NCBI RefSeq assembly: GCF_032854445.1
Contig: NW_027018095.1
Location: 1 to 64,000 of the forward strand
DNA length: 64,000 nt
Source of the DNA: Liolophura sinensis
Taxonomy: Eukaryota; Mollusca; Polyplacophora; Chitonida; Chitonidae
Direction of reading: 5' to 3'
Notes under the pieces: generated by a model
What the model was told of the DNA's origin: nothing
The model's input: only the letters and a program-made list of their open reading frames with translations
The model's database searches: none
In this document: positions 12,360 to 22,754 of the stretch, in pieces
How positions within the stretch are numbered: the first letter of the stretch is position 1
Layout of the letters: every line of letters begins with the position of its first letter
Made by a program: the position numbers and the translations under genes

Positions 12360-13610
12360 TGATCGTGCTGCTTTTCTTTCAGTTGCTAGGACACGTGCAC
12401 TTTGTTAGTTCAATCATGGTTTGGGATATAACAGAGGGCAAAATAAAATTTGAACTTAAGCCACAGGGCATAACCAGTGTGAAATGTTTTGTTATTAAAA
12501 AGAAGGATCACTTATCGAAACAAATGCACATCTTTCGACGTGTGGTAGCTTTTCAATGCCATCATCAATTTGTGTTGGGCCATAAAATGTACGGGTAGAG
12601 TTATATATACCTAACTCGACCCGGTGTTTCTCCTATCAGAGGTTTGGCCATGACAGGGGTCAATGCTACAAGAAACTGGTATACTTTGGATATGCGGAAG
12701 GAGGACATGAGGACTTGGACTGCAAAACCACAGAGAAATGTTTAAATTGCAGCGGGGCTTACATGGCCTTCCATGTATTGCCCTGTGCCTAAAAAACAAA
12801 AAGGAATTATAAGGGTTAAATATAAAAATAATATAGCTAGGCATCAGATCTCGACCACGGCTAGCTTTGCTAAATCTGCATACGCCAACGTTAAGAAACC
12901 CTCCGTTTCAGTGGGAACCCAAACATTATTGACTTGACACTGATACACTGCAGCCACAAAACCTCATAAAATCGATAAGTAACACAGTCAGTCCATCATC
13001 ACAAACCGACATAGTATTTTACATGAATCTCGTTCTATCTCTAACTGATCAGAAATCTTGTCCAAATGCTGCTCCTTTCATTCCTCCCACCTACAGCGCA
13101 GCTTCTGGGAAGCGCAGTGGAAAAGCCAAAATAGAAAGTCCAAACCCTGCTTTTCTGTACAGCGTCCCACAAAGGCCAAGAAGGATCCGATCCAGTGCTT
13201 CAATAAGTTCGGCGGACTGGGCTAATCAGGCTCTTCCTTCAATCTGATTGATACTTCTACTGTTCTAAGGCCCCTGGATTTACACACTTTCACTCTAGGG
13301 CCATTATAGAGAAAACATCACGCAAATCTGGACCATTGGAGGACGAAGTGCTTTCCACATCTGTTGCGGTTGTATAGGACACGTCCCCGGCACCTGGGAG
13401 ATCAAGCAACAGTTCTCACAAAAAAAGGTTTTAAGATAAATTTTATTGAAATAATACAATTAGCTCAATCTCTTAATCCAATCGCCCTTTGCCTTCAGGA
13501 AACTCACCTGACAAAGATAAAACAACTCTTAAAAATTATTCTTTTTATAGAACCTAATGTAATGAAGAAGAGCTAGCTACAGGCGGTTCATCTAACAAAT
13601 AAACTTTTAA
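12360..13610 (+). pseudogene. Old LINE-B relic: ORF1 and start of ORF2
   Basis: A heavily decayed copy. Near 12590-12790 the trace of an ORF1 is clear: TRCFSYQRFGH-like, then a CRR-type knuckle and CLNCSGAY, the third knuckle, all with missing residues. ORF1 C-terminal themes continue to about 13420. From 13425 the ORF2 start is readable (KINFIEIIQLAQSLNPIALC, LQETHL), ending near 13600. Several stops and small deletions break every frame. From 13216 on it belongs to one arm of a large inverted duplication. Confidence 0.7.
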
Positions 13611-14154
13611 TATGCAGAAAACTTGACTGTCATATATTTATTTTTCATGACAAACGATTATCCTTCACAAGCTCAGAGAGTGTCAGTGCATCTTGTTTGG
13701 TTCAGTTAGTCTTACGTTTTCTGCTCTCTCATTCCGACATCATGACAATTAGGTCGGCTTTTAAATGTTTTGACGTCTGTTGTATATCAAGGAGCTACCC
13801 TTACCTCCAATAATAGATGAGCAACACGTTTTTTAAAAGTACACAAGGACCACCATAGCGACCTAGACAAGGAATTCCTTAACGCAAGCTCAACTTTTAC
13901 AAACTAACTGCTTAGTCATCTGATAAATAAACTCGATCATAGCCGTATAGAAATCAGTCAAGCCTAGTATAAGAAAATGCCGAGCGAAGAGGCTTATATT
14001 CCAAACTAATCCTAAGCGAAAAAGAAAGTCCAGATTTTCACATTCGGAAGTTATGTGCTTTTTTGAAACAGCAGGTTGTAATACTAACTCAGGGAGCCGC
14101 TAGCCTTTACCTTGCAACGGCTACAGGGCGGGTCACCAGCTTAGTTTACAACTG

Positions 14155-14407
14155 GCCTATACATTATTGATTATTGATTGGTGTTTTACGCCGTAGTCAA
14201 GAATATTTCACTTATACAACGGTGGCCAGGATACCGGACAGAGCGTCCATCCGCAGGTTGCTGGAAGACCTTCCCACTTACGGCCGGAGAGGAAGCCAGC
14301 ATAAACTGGACTTGAATTCACAGTGACCGCCTTGGTGAGAGGCTCCTGGGTCATCACGCTGCGTTATCGAGTTAACCGACTGTCATTTTATCCGCCTAGC
14401 CTACACA
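14155..14407 (-). mobile_element. SINE family 1 copy with target duplication
   Basis: A tRNA-headed SINE in reverse orientation, 14164-14398. It is bracketed by GCCTATACA (14155-14163) and GCCTACACA (14399-14407), an 8/9 match. The other arm of the inverted duplication has the uninterrupted site (GGCCTATACAGGCTG near 29655), so this insertion is younger than the duplication. The head lies on the right (A-box-like sequence around 14365-14385) and the tail ATTATTGATT on the left. Confidence 0.88.
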
Positions 14408-15284
14408 GGATGATGTGTGCGCTTGAGACCATACTGTTTGCCGTAACTTGAAGCCCATTGGGAAAACTGAGACAAAACTTAAACTGGCAATTATATGAGT
14501 TAAGAATCGTTTCCATTCAGCATAATTCAAGTCGTATTTGTTTTGGCATGGTTCCTCTTGTCGCAACCAGTATGCAGGAAAAACAGCTAGGCTATTAAAA
14601 TAAAAAAGGGCTTTTTGATCACCCTAGTAGACACACGTTTTCCCCCAAAACACCTCTGTTTTGGGGGAATTTTTTTTAAAATATGTTTAACTGAAAACGA
14701 CAGTGTTGTAAAATTTATATCAGCTTACGTTTTAATGGAAAAGTAGGCGTGTTTTCTTATACCCGTGTGAGCTTTCTCATAAACATTTTTCTGTGTTTTT
14801 TAATAAACGGACGTAACTTTAAATAACCATGTGTGCTTGAAAAGGCCTTCATGTTATTCAGGAAAAATACATAACAAGCAACCCGGTCCATAATTAATTT
14901 CCATTGACGCTTTTTCACTAAAACATTACTGTTTCCTGTGAATATAATGTTACTTGCAAATACAAGCATGCATATTTGAAAGTAACCCCATAAATTGTAT
15001 AATCTTACAACATTTTGATATTCTTTCTCTCGAAAACAATGACTTCAATACATTCACACAAACGTTTATAAATAAATAAAAAACATTTACTCGATTGTTA
15101 ATCAAGTTTTCCTCGCTCATACCGTGTCAGCCGGTTATTTGAGTGGAGAAAATCATAAGAAGTCGAATACTTGAGGGCAAACCATCAATCTTCTGTTCGG
15201 AACTTTATACTGACGAGAGGTGATGCACAGGTACTCAGATCATCTCAGAAGACCAGTAATCTTCATCAAACGCATGGTGTGCGG

Positions 15285-15590
15285 ACTAACCCGTGCTGTG
15301 CAGACATACCCGTGATGAGCAGACAGACATGTGCTGTGCAGATAGACCCGTGCTGTGCAGACTGACACTTGCTGTGCAGATAGACCCGTGCTGTGCAGAC
15401 AGACACATGCTGTGCAGACAGATACGTGCTGTGCAATACAGACCCATGGTGTGCAGACAGACCCATGATGTGCAGACAGATATGTGTTGTGCAGACAGAC
15501 CCGTGATGTGCAGACAGATATGTGTTGTGCAGACAGACCCGTGCTGTCCAGACAGACCCGTGCTGTGCAGACAGACCGACCACAATTAAG
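15285..15590. repeat. 19-20 bp minisatellite
   Basis: About 15 tandem units of the theme GTGCTGTGCAGACAGACCC, with variants ATG for CTG. The three-frame ORFs over it on both strands are products of the repeat. The matching place in the other arm of the inverted duplication (about 28505-28530) has a single unit, so the array expanded here after the duplication. Confidence 0.9.
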
Positions 15591-15607
15591 TGCAAGAGAA
15601 GTGCAGG

Positions 15608-15960
15608 AGAATGACTGATATCCAATCTTTTGGCGAGTCACCAAATTCCCTCGGTAGCTGTAATCCAGTCGTCGGGTCTTGAGGAAAAGTGACTTTCAGA
15701 GCAACGTCACCTCCAGTGGAATTGGGACTAAAGTACGTCACAGGACAGAGAGATGACGAGCAATAAATGCTGAAAACAGATCTCAAACACAAGCCTACTG
15801 TGCAAAGAAACCTCTCTTGATGCCTAACTATACAGAAAATAAATTTCAAAATGACGCGTCAAAGGGCACGAAGGCGTAATTGTAGCTCTAAAATATGTAT
15901 GTTCCCTCTTTCAAAATAGACTTGCTCAACAAGACGCAAGGTATTTCTAGGCGACTGAAT
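15608..15960. other. No gene seen upstream of LTR element
   Basis: About 350 bp without a recognised feature. Its last bases GAAT precede the LTR. The bases after the far LTR are GAGT, so a 4-bp target duplication is only partly preserved (3 of 4). Confidence 0.45.
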
Positions 15961-16539
15961 TGTTATGTATGACTACTTAACGTGTAGTTTGTTTAACACG
16001 CTGACCTCACCTGACCGACAAGGTCGTCAAGGACTCTAAACTGAAGTTTTCAGTTTTGCAAAGGACGTTCGTTCTGCCACAAGGTGACATTACTCTACGT
16101 CTCTGAACGGCTCGTTTGTGAGCTTGTGCGGGAGCTGTGACTGTTCTAAAGTGGATTATACCTCCATGCCTGGATTTACCCTGTGTTGTGCTCTGCGGGT
16201 GTGACGTCATTCAAAGGCTCGACTGTTCCACTTCTGTGTAACCTGTGTACTGTGTTCGCGTTCGCTAACCTAGCGAAGTACCTGACTAGGACAATTTGTG
16301 AATTGTGTGTTTATCCCATGGTCTTTACGTTGGATCTCCTGGAATACGTTCCTTGGGATACAAAGGTGAACAGGAAACCTTTAAAGACCGGTAATACTGA
16401 TGTGTATGTTTTTTTTTATGTTGTTGTTGTTGAACTGTCTGTAAAACTGTACGTCTCATTTTATATATAAAGCCATTGTTTACATTGTAATATTGAGTCA
16501 CTGAGTCTGTTTTCTGTTTCTGTTTCCAATACCGTAACA
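15961..16539 (+). repeat. 5' LTR (deleted U3)
   Basis: 579 bp, against 972 bp for the 3' LTR. It matches the 3' LTR at its first 23 or so bases, then skips about 425 bp to GTAGTTTGTTTAACACGC. The lost segment contains the only clear TATA motif. It also has about 32 extra bases at about 16023-16053 (an AACTGAA/TTCAGTT inverted pair) that the 3' LTR lacks. It ends CAATACCGTAACA. Confidence 0.92.
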
Positions 16540-16544
16540 GAAAT

Positions 16545-16562
16545 TGGGGGCTTGTCCGGGAA
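16545..16562 (+). promoter_or_regulatory. Primer-binding site, tRNA-Pro-like
   Basis: TGGGGGCTTGTCCGGGAA, five bases after the LTR. It begins with TGG, as expected for pairing with a tRNA CCA end, and matches the well-known proline-tRNA binding site of murine retroviruses at 16 of 18 positions. One of the two differences could be a G-T wobble. Confidence 0.75.
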
Positions 16563-16661
16563 CTGATTGTTTCCTTTTTGTTTTGCACCGGATATTTGAA
16601 GTTAAACACATGTGAGAAGCTTAATTTTAACAGTGAATGATTCAGTGGCTAAATATTTACA

Positions 16662-18050
16662 ATGGGAGATTTTGATCCTAAACAGTTTGTTAATCCGCCC
16701 GATCAGGATGTTTTTGAGAGTTTAAAGAAGGAAGACTTGATTAAGTTAGGGACATTTTTAGGTTTGTCCGTGAAGTCTTCATGGAGGAAAAGAGATATGC
16801 AGTATACTTTGTTGAAACATTTAGTGGAGATAGGTAAGTTTGATAGTTCTGCATTATCTGATTATGAGTTCGAGGGTCAGTCTGATGCCGAGCTTAAGTT
16901 TAAACAGTTTGAGTTAGAAAAGTTGAGATTGGAGAAAGAGGAAAGGGAAAGAGAGGGAATATGAGGAGAAAGAGAGGGAACATGAGTTACAGTTAGAGAA
17001 GTTGAAAATGCAGAGAGAGGAGAGAGAGAGGCAAGAAAGAGAGTGGGAAAGAGAATTGGAGTTCGAAATGAAAAAGTTAGAGGTAGAGAGAGGTGAGAAA
17101 CCGGGTCCTTCCGGTAGACAGGATTCAGGATTTGATGTGACCAAATACATTCGGTTAGTTCCATCATTTCAGGAAAAAGAGGTGGATAAATATTTTCTGC
17201 ATTTTGAGAAAATTGCAAATAGTTTAAAGTGGCCTAAAGAGTTCTGGACTATGTTATTACAGAGTGTGCTAATTGGAAAGGCCAGGGAAATTTACACTCA
17301 GTTAAGTGTAGAGAGTGCTTCCAATTATGACTATGTGAAAGAGGTAATTTTGAAGGGTTATGAATTGGTGCCTGAAGCTTACCGCCAGAAATTTCGTAAC
17401 TGTGAAAAAGGTAGAGATCAGACATACGTTGAGTTTGGTCGAGCTAAGGAGCAGTTGTTTGATTGCTGGTGAATAGGCAAGGATTTTGAAAGTTTGCGTC
17501 AGCTTGTGCTGGTAGAAGAGTTCAAGCGTTGTATTCATAGTGATGTAAAGGTGTTCGTTGATGAGCAGAAGGCGAGTACACTTGAAGAGGCAGCCAGTTT
17601 AGCTGATGACTATTCCTTGACACATAAGGTTACATACACGGGTAAGCCATTTAATTCATTTATACGTAGAAATACCCAGTCACATGCAACAGGTAGAGGT
17701 AGCTCTATACAGAAGAGTTCTACACCAGGCTCCAATGGTTCTACAGCTCATGGTTCACGGAGTTCAGATTGGAATGGTAGTCCTCGAAATAGGGTCACTT
17801 GTAATTTTTGCAAGCGGGTAGGTCACGTGATGAGTGAATGTTACAAGTTGAAAAGGATACGGGAAGCTCAGAATGAGTCTAAGCCCACAGGTCTTTGTGT
17901 TGCAATGCACAAAACATTGCCGAAAGTTACATCAGCAGTTAAAAGCAGATCTGAGTTAGCTGATACGGGATTGGATAAGATTCCCAAATGCTCTATGGAC
18001 AGCTTTGCTCCGTTTATCAATTCTGGTTCAGTGTTGCTTAGAAGCGACAT
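16662..18050 (+). pseudogene. Gag with SCAN-like capsid and one zinc knuckle
   Basis: Gag forms the virus-like particle. The ATG at 16662 starts MGDFDPKQFVNPPDQDVF. A charged coiled-coil segment (EKLRLEKEERERE and repeats) is cut by a frameshift near 16960 and resumes in the frame of 17002. The capsid has IRLVPSFQEKEVDKYFLHFE, PEAYRQKFRN and LVLVEEFKRCI...TLEEAASLADDY. The last two match the layout of the vertebrate SCAN domain, which is known to derive from a Gmr1-like Gag. A TGA at 17470-17472 interrupts the capsid where the related element at 40500 has Cys. One knuckle, CNFCKRVGHVMSEC, lies at about 17800. The same frame continues into the protease. Confidence 0.88.
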
Positions 18051-20487
18051 GTCTGGTGCTACCCCTATAAAGATATTAAGGGATACTGGGGCATCTCAGT
18101 CTCTGTTGTTGATGAATACTCTGCCCTTTTCTGAAGAGTCATACTCTGGGGTTCGTGCCCTTATTAGAAGTGTAGAGTCTAGTGACTTTGTCAGTGTTCC
18201 CCTTCATGATATTTATTTGTCATCAGATTTGATATCTGGACCTGTCAGGGTAGGCATTAAGCCTTCATTACCTTTTGAGGGTATTCATTTGTTGTTGGGA
18301 AATGACTTAGCACATGATAAGGTTACTGTTGATCCCTTAATGGTTGATAAGCCTTCTCTGAATTCAGTCACAGAGCCAGTTGAAAGCAAGATAGCGGGTT
18401 TATATCCGTCCTGTGTTGTTACAAGAGCTATGTCTAGAAAAGTCAGTACAGACCAGGGTAGTACTGTTGATTTGAGTGAGACTTTTCTCAACAACATGTT
18501 GGATGGAGATTCTTCCAAATTAGACAGCCAGTAGGAAGTAGATACTAATTCTGTTAGTGGTAGTCAGCCATTTTGTAGGACTGAGTTGATTGCTGAACAA
18601 CACAATGATCAAAGTATTTCTTGCCGGTTTAATGATGCAGCTAAAGATGGTGAATCTTTACCTGACCCATGCTACTACTATCTCAAGTCTGGCATATTGA
18701 TGCGGCAGTGGAGGCCTCCCGATGTTTCGTTGGAGGATGAATGGGCAATTAAGCATCAGGTAGTTGTGCCCAAGTCTTATCGTAAAGACATACTGACCAT
18801 AGCGGATGAAACGCCGTTAGCAGGTCATTAAGGTGTTAATAAGACCTATCATAAGATTCTCAGTCATTTTTATTGGCCAGGAATAAGGAAAGATGTTACT
18901 GAATTTTGCAGGTCTTGTCATGCATGTCAGTTAGTGGGGAAACCTAACCAGACAATCCCCAAGGCAGCCTTGAGGCCTATTCCTGCAATTAGTGAGCCAT
19001 TCAGTAGAATCTTAATAGATTGTGTTGGTCCGCTACCTAAGACAAAGTCTGGAAATCAGTATATGTTAACCATAATGTGTACTTCAACTCGTTTCCCTGA
19101 GGCAATTCCACTAAGGAATATTACTGCCAAGACTGTAATTAAGGCTTTAGTTAAGTTCTTCACCATGTTTGGTTTGCCTAAGTCAGTACAGTCAGACCAG
19201 GGTTCAAATTTCATGTCTGGTGTGTTCCAACAAGTTATGCATGAGCTAGGTATTAGCCAGTATAAGTCCTCAGCTTATCACCCACAAAGTCAAGGAGCAC
19301 TAGAGAGATTCCATCAGACACTGAAAAGTATGATAAGAACTTACTGCTTTGAGACAGGGAAAAATTGGGACGAGGGTGTACCTTTGTTAATGTTTGCTGT
19401 AAGAGAGTCTGTACAAGAGTCACTTAGATTTAGTCCATTTGAGCTTGTGTTTGGCCATACTGTGCGTGGTCCACTACAGTTGTTCAAGGAAAAGTTTGTG
19501 TCTGGTGATAGTGACAATGTTAACCTATTACAGTATGTGTCAAGTTTTCGTACTAAGCTCAACAGAGTATGTGAGTTAGCCAGAGAGAATCTTACAGCTT
19601 CTCAGAAGAGTATGAAAACTAAGTATGACAAAGAGACAGTAAGACGCAGATTTGAAGTTGGTCAGAAGGTATTGACCTTACTTCCAGTTAGTGGTAAGCC
19701 ACTTGAAGCTCGTTATTTTGGACCTTATGTAGTAGACAAGAGGCTAAGTGATCTTAATTATATTATTTTCACTCCTGATCGGCACAAATCTAGACAACTT
19801 TGTCACATTAACATGTTAAAGCCATATGTAGACAGAGATAGCACTGATCTCAATGTTGTACATCCTAGTGGAGTTGTTATCTCTTGTTTTCCAGTGCCAA
19901 GTTGTAAGAGAGAATCAAAGCGTTTTTTGGGCATGGCAGGTTATTATCGTAAGTTCTGTAGGAACTTTTCATTTGTTAGTGAGCCACTAACTCAGCTGTT
20001 AAAGAAAGGTGCTAAATTCTTGTGGTCCATTGAGTGTCAGAGATCTTTTGATAGATTAAAGGCCATGCTAAGCAGCGGCCCCATACTTGTAGCACCTGAT
20101 TTTAATTTACCATTTAAGCTAGCTGTTGATGCTAGTGATATATCTGCTGGGGCAGTTTTGTTACAAGAAAATGAAACAGATCACGTTGATCACCCTGTAT
20201 GTTTTTTCTCTCGCAAATTTGACAAGTGCCAGAGAAATTATTCGACAATAGAAAAGGAGTGTCTGTCCTTGATTCTAGCATTACAGCATTTTGAAGTATA
20301 CGTGATTTCGTCAAGTTACCCCATTGTTGTGTATACAGATCACAATCCCTTAACCTTCTTGAACAAACTAAAAGGTAAAAACCGAAGATTGTTACGGTGG
20401 AGTTTGCTTTTGCAAGAATTTAATCTAGAGATTAGACACATAAAAGGGAAAGATAATGTGATTGCTGATTGTTTGTCACGTGTCTAG
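18040..20487 (+). pseudogene. Pol: protease, integrase, RNase H (no reverse transcriptase)
   Basis: All pieces lie in the frame of 17002. Protease: RDTGASQSLL (catalytic DTGA) and HLLLGNDLA. A TAG at 18532 and a TAA at 18829 (where Leu is expected after AGH) interrupt the frame. Integrase follows: HHCC zinc finger (AGH, TYHKIL, CRSCHAC), then the core with D in LIDCVGPLPK, D in SDQGSNF and E in GALERFHQTLK, and a C-terminal part ending HINMLKPY (about 19830). About 18 codons later comes KRFLGMAGYYRKF, the segment normally just after the reverse transcriptase. RNase H follows with AVDASDISAGAVL, YSTIEKECL, VVYTDHNPL and HIKGKDNVIADCLSR. The expected 180-200 residues of reverse transcriptase are absent, yet the frame stays open from 18934 to 20487. 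Confidence 0.9.
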
Positions 20488-20590
20488 TTGGTTTTCTGCA
20501 GCTTTGTTTTTATAGACTGTGGTAAACGTTATTATTATTCATAATTATGAATATGTTAAAGAAAGTTTTATGCAAAACTTTCTTTCCCTG

Positions 20591-20601
20591 AAGGGTGGGG
20601 G
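20591..20601 (+). promoter_or_regulatory. Polypurine tract
   Basis: AAGGGTGGGGG immediately before the 3' LTR. In LTR retrotransposons such a purine run resists RNase H and primes plus-strand DNA. Position and composition fit, with a single T. Confidence 0.75.
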
Positions 20602-21573
20602 TGTTATGTATGACTATTTAACGTCTTCATGTACTGTTAGTCTGCGGACCTTTGTTAAAGCATAACAGGCCCTGTTATATATGTACAGCGCGGACCTGGT
20701 GGAAAGCACCTTGTTCAAGGCTTTGTTTATTTAACTGGCTGTTCATTGGTTGTTAATTCTGTGTTTAAAAATAGTTGAATCCACCTGGAGCGTATATAAG
20801 CCGTGTTTTCTGTGCAGAGTGGAGGTATTTTTGCTGCATCCACTGGGAGCCAGGAGAGTGTGAGACGCTTTCGTATCGAGTCCATTATACTGATATCAGC
20901 TCGTGATGCCAGTTTCGTTTGGGAGGACAGATTTTTATGCCGGCACCGTTTGCGTACCACAGTAGTACTGATGTCTGGTTTATGTGAATTTCTGCGGAAG
21001 TCACGTTTATTGGTGTTCGGATCTTTATTATGATTATACAGTGTTGACTGTGTAGTTTGTTTAACACGCTGACCTCACCTGACCGACAAGGTTGCAAAGG
21101 ACGTTCGTTCTGCCACAAGGTGACATTACTCTACGTCTCTGAACGGCTCGTTTGTGAGCTTGTGCGGGAGCTGTGACTGTTCTAAAGTGGATTATACCTC
21201 CATGCCTGGATTTACCCTGTGTTGTGCTCTGCGGGTGTGACGTCATTCAAAGGCTTGACTGTTCCAGTTCTGTGTAACCTGTGTACTGTGTTCGCGTTCG
21301 CTAACCTAGCGAAGTACCTGACTAGGACAATTTGTGAATTGTGTGTTTATCCCATGGTCTTTACGTTGGATCTCCTGGAATACGTTCCTTGGGATACAAA
21401 GGTGAACAGGAAACTTTTAAAGACCGGTAATACTGATGTGTATGTTTTTTTATGTTGTTGTTGTTGAACTGTCTGTAAAACTGTACGTCTCATTTTATAT
21501 ATAAAGCCATTGTTTACATTGTAATATTGAGTCACTGAGTCTGTTTTCTGTTTCTGTTTCCAATACCGTAACA
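20602..21573 (+). repeat. 3' LTR (full length) with TATA motif
   Basis: 972 bp, TGTTATG to GTAACA. The U3 part kept here but lost from the 5' LTR has GTATATAAGCC at about 20793, a good TATA box, followed by likely start sequence near 20815-20825. The right half is nearly identical to the 5' LTR, with single-base and small indel differences. Confidence 0.9.
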
Positions 21574-22138
21574 GAGTGAAATCAGTATTCAAATCGTCCA
21601 ACATCCTAGAATACCAGTTGTCAACAACAAAATATGTATCTCAGTAGCGCCTTAATTGCAACTGTTCATTTATCTAAAATGGCGGTTTAATTCAACACGA
21701 TGAATATATTGCCTGGACACAGTCATGAAGAAGAGCGCCAGAGATTCTGAACGCTCTGCCTACATTTACTTATAAGGTAATTATGCTCATTGTAAAACCT
21801 AAGACACTTGGAGTGAAGGCGTTTAATGGAATACCCTTGACACTAGTTTTTGCAGAAATAACTTGTAACCTTGATCTAAATCGCCATATAGCATACAGGA
21901 TCCAACACATGCTACAAGGCGAGATATCTACTCGCCACATGCAGAACACTTTAATTTATTGCTATCCAAGTAAGGATAATTTACCATGTCAAAAGCGAAA
22001 CTATCCCTTTTGTCATAAAGTCTGGGGGAGAGGAAACCGTTTTAGTGTTTATACAAATATAGGTCTAAATAAGAGTTACGACGTTAAAACCCAAGTATTC
22101 GTTCCTTCATTTATTGCAGTTTTAATTCAAAATGTTCC
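21574..22138. other. No gene seen between LTR element and LINE
   Basis: About 565 bp. A 138-codon ORF starts at 21783, but it runs into the LINE leader and shows no family feature, so I treat it as chance. Confidence 0.45.
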
Positions 22139-22151
22139 TTCAAAGATTCTC

Positions 22152-22754
22152 CCCCCGTGGGGTTTCCGGGGTGATAAGAATAGGATCTCAGCCCTCTAGG
22201 CAAGCTTGTCGTAAAAGTCGACTAACCTAGAGCTCTCCTGTGTGAGCCCGGTGAATATAATAGGCTCACATCTTCTCGGTTGTGTGAGAGGCAACCGGGG
22301 AGCGACCTGTTTGCCGTGAGTTGCGACCCGTAATCTACGAGGACGGGATCCTGGTGGCTGAGGGTGGGTTGGTCTTGCGAGATCCTCACGCCCAACACGC
22401 CACTTTGGCCCTTACTTGGAGAGAGACGGGAGGTCGGATGGGCCCGGTCCGATCAATCGGCTTGGTCATGTCTTGCCTCTGCGTTGTCCCAGAATTTCTC
22501 CATAACACCACTCAATAAAGAATAAATGTTATTTCTGAAATTTCCTTTGCGGGACTACGTTTTGAGGCGGTGGCTCATGGGTCAATCGAGTAGATTGAAT
22601 TTAACCTTTGGTATAAATCAATCTGTTCGAGTATACCTCATATGGAATCCTTGGTGTCTTTCCTGCCGGGTATTCCGAGGTTCAGGCATCGCCCTTGTTG
22701 GCACTCCGTGGTGGGTGGGGAACATATGGGGTGAATTTATAGTATATATACACC
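22152..22754 (+). promoter_or_regulatory. LINE-B 5' leader with three tandem hairpins
   Basis: The leader begins CCCCCGTGGGGTTTCCGGGG. Three perfect stems follow: CTCTAGG (22194-22200) with CCTAGAG (22226-22232), GTGAGCC (22242-22248) with GGCTCAC (22263-22269), and CGGTTG (22277-22282) with CAACCG (22292-22297). The same order occurs in the copies at 4132 and 61908. The family is expected to carry an internal promoter here. Confidence 0.7.

Larger units (their letters stand above)
13216..15607 (+). repeat. Inverted duplication, arm 1
   Basis: This stretch matches the reverse complement of 28484-30735. Landmarks are ACTGGGCTAATCA (13215) against the complement of 30721-30733, the end of the LINE relic, a GTTTGCCGTARYTTGAAGCCC block (about 14440) against about 29600, CCCCCAAAAC sequence (14640) against 29385, and CTTGAGGGCAAACCATC (15171) against 28630. 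Differences include a SINE and about 330 bp present only in this arm, and the minisatellite at its end. No protein-coding content is recognised beyond the LINE relic. Confidence 0.8.
15961..21573 (+). mobile_element. Gmr1-like Ty3/Gypsy LTR retrotransposon
   Basis: A 5.6 kb LTR element: 5' LTR (15961-16539), primer-binding site, one Gag-Pol reading frame, polypurine tract and 3' LTR (20602-21573). LTRs start TGTTATG and end GTAACA. The domain order is Gag, zinc knuckle, protease, integrase, then RNase H. That is the Gmr1-type order, unlike usual Gypsy elements where integrase is last. The reverse transcriptase core is missing. The frame carries one frameshift and three stops, and the 5' LTR has lost its promoter region, so this copy is dead. 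Confidence 0.9.

Noticed and set aside
15240-15644. Overlapping ORFs in three minus frames and one plus frame
   Set aside because: Products of the 19-20 bp minisatellite; the repeated HGSVCT or CRQTRAVQ words are translations of one unit.
15957-21577. A clean target duplication for the plus-strand LTR element
   Set aside because: Flanks are GAAT and GAGT; three of four match, which is too weak to claim.
21783-22199. 138-codon ORF upstream of LINE-B copy 3
   Set aside because: Its C-terminus is LINE leader sequence and the remainder shows no motif; likely chance.
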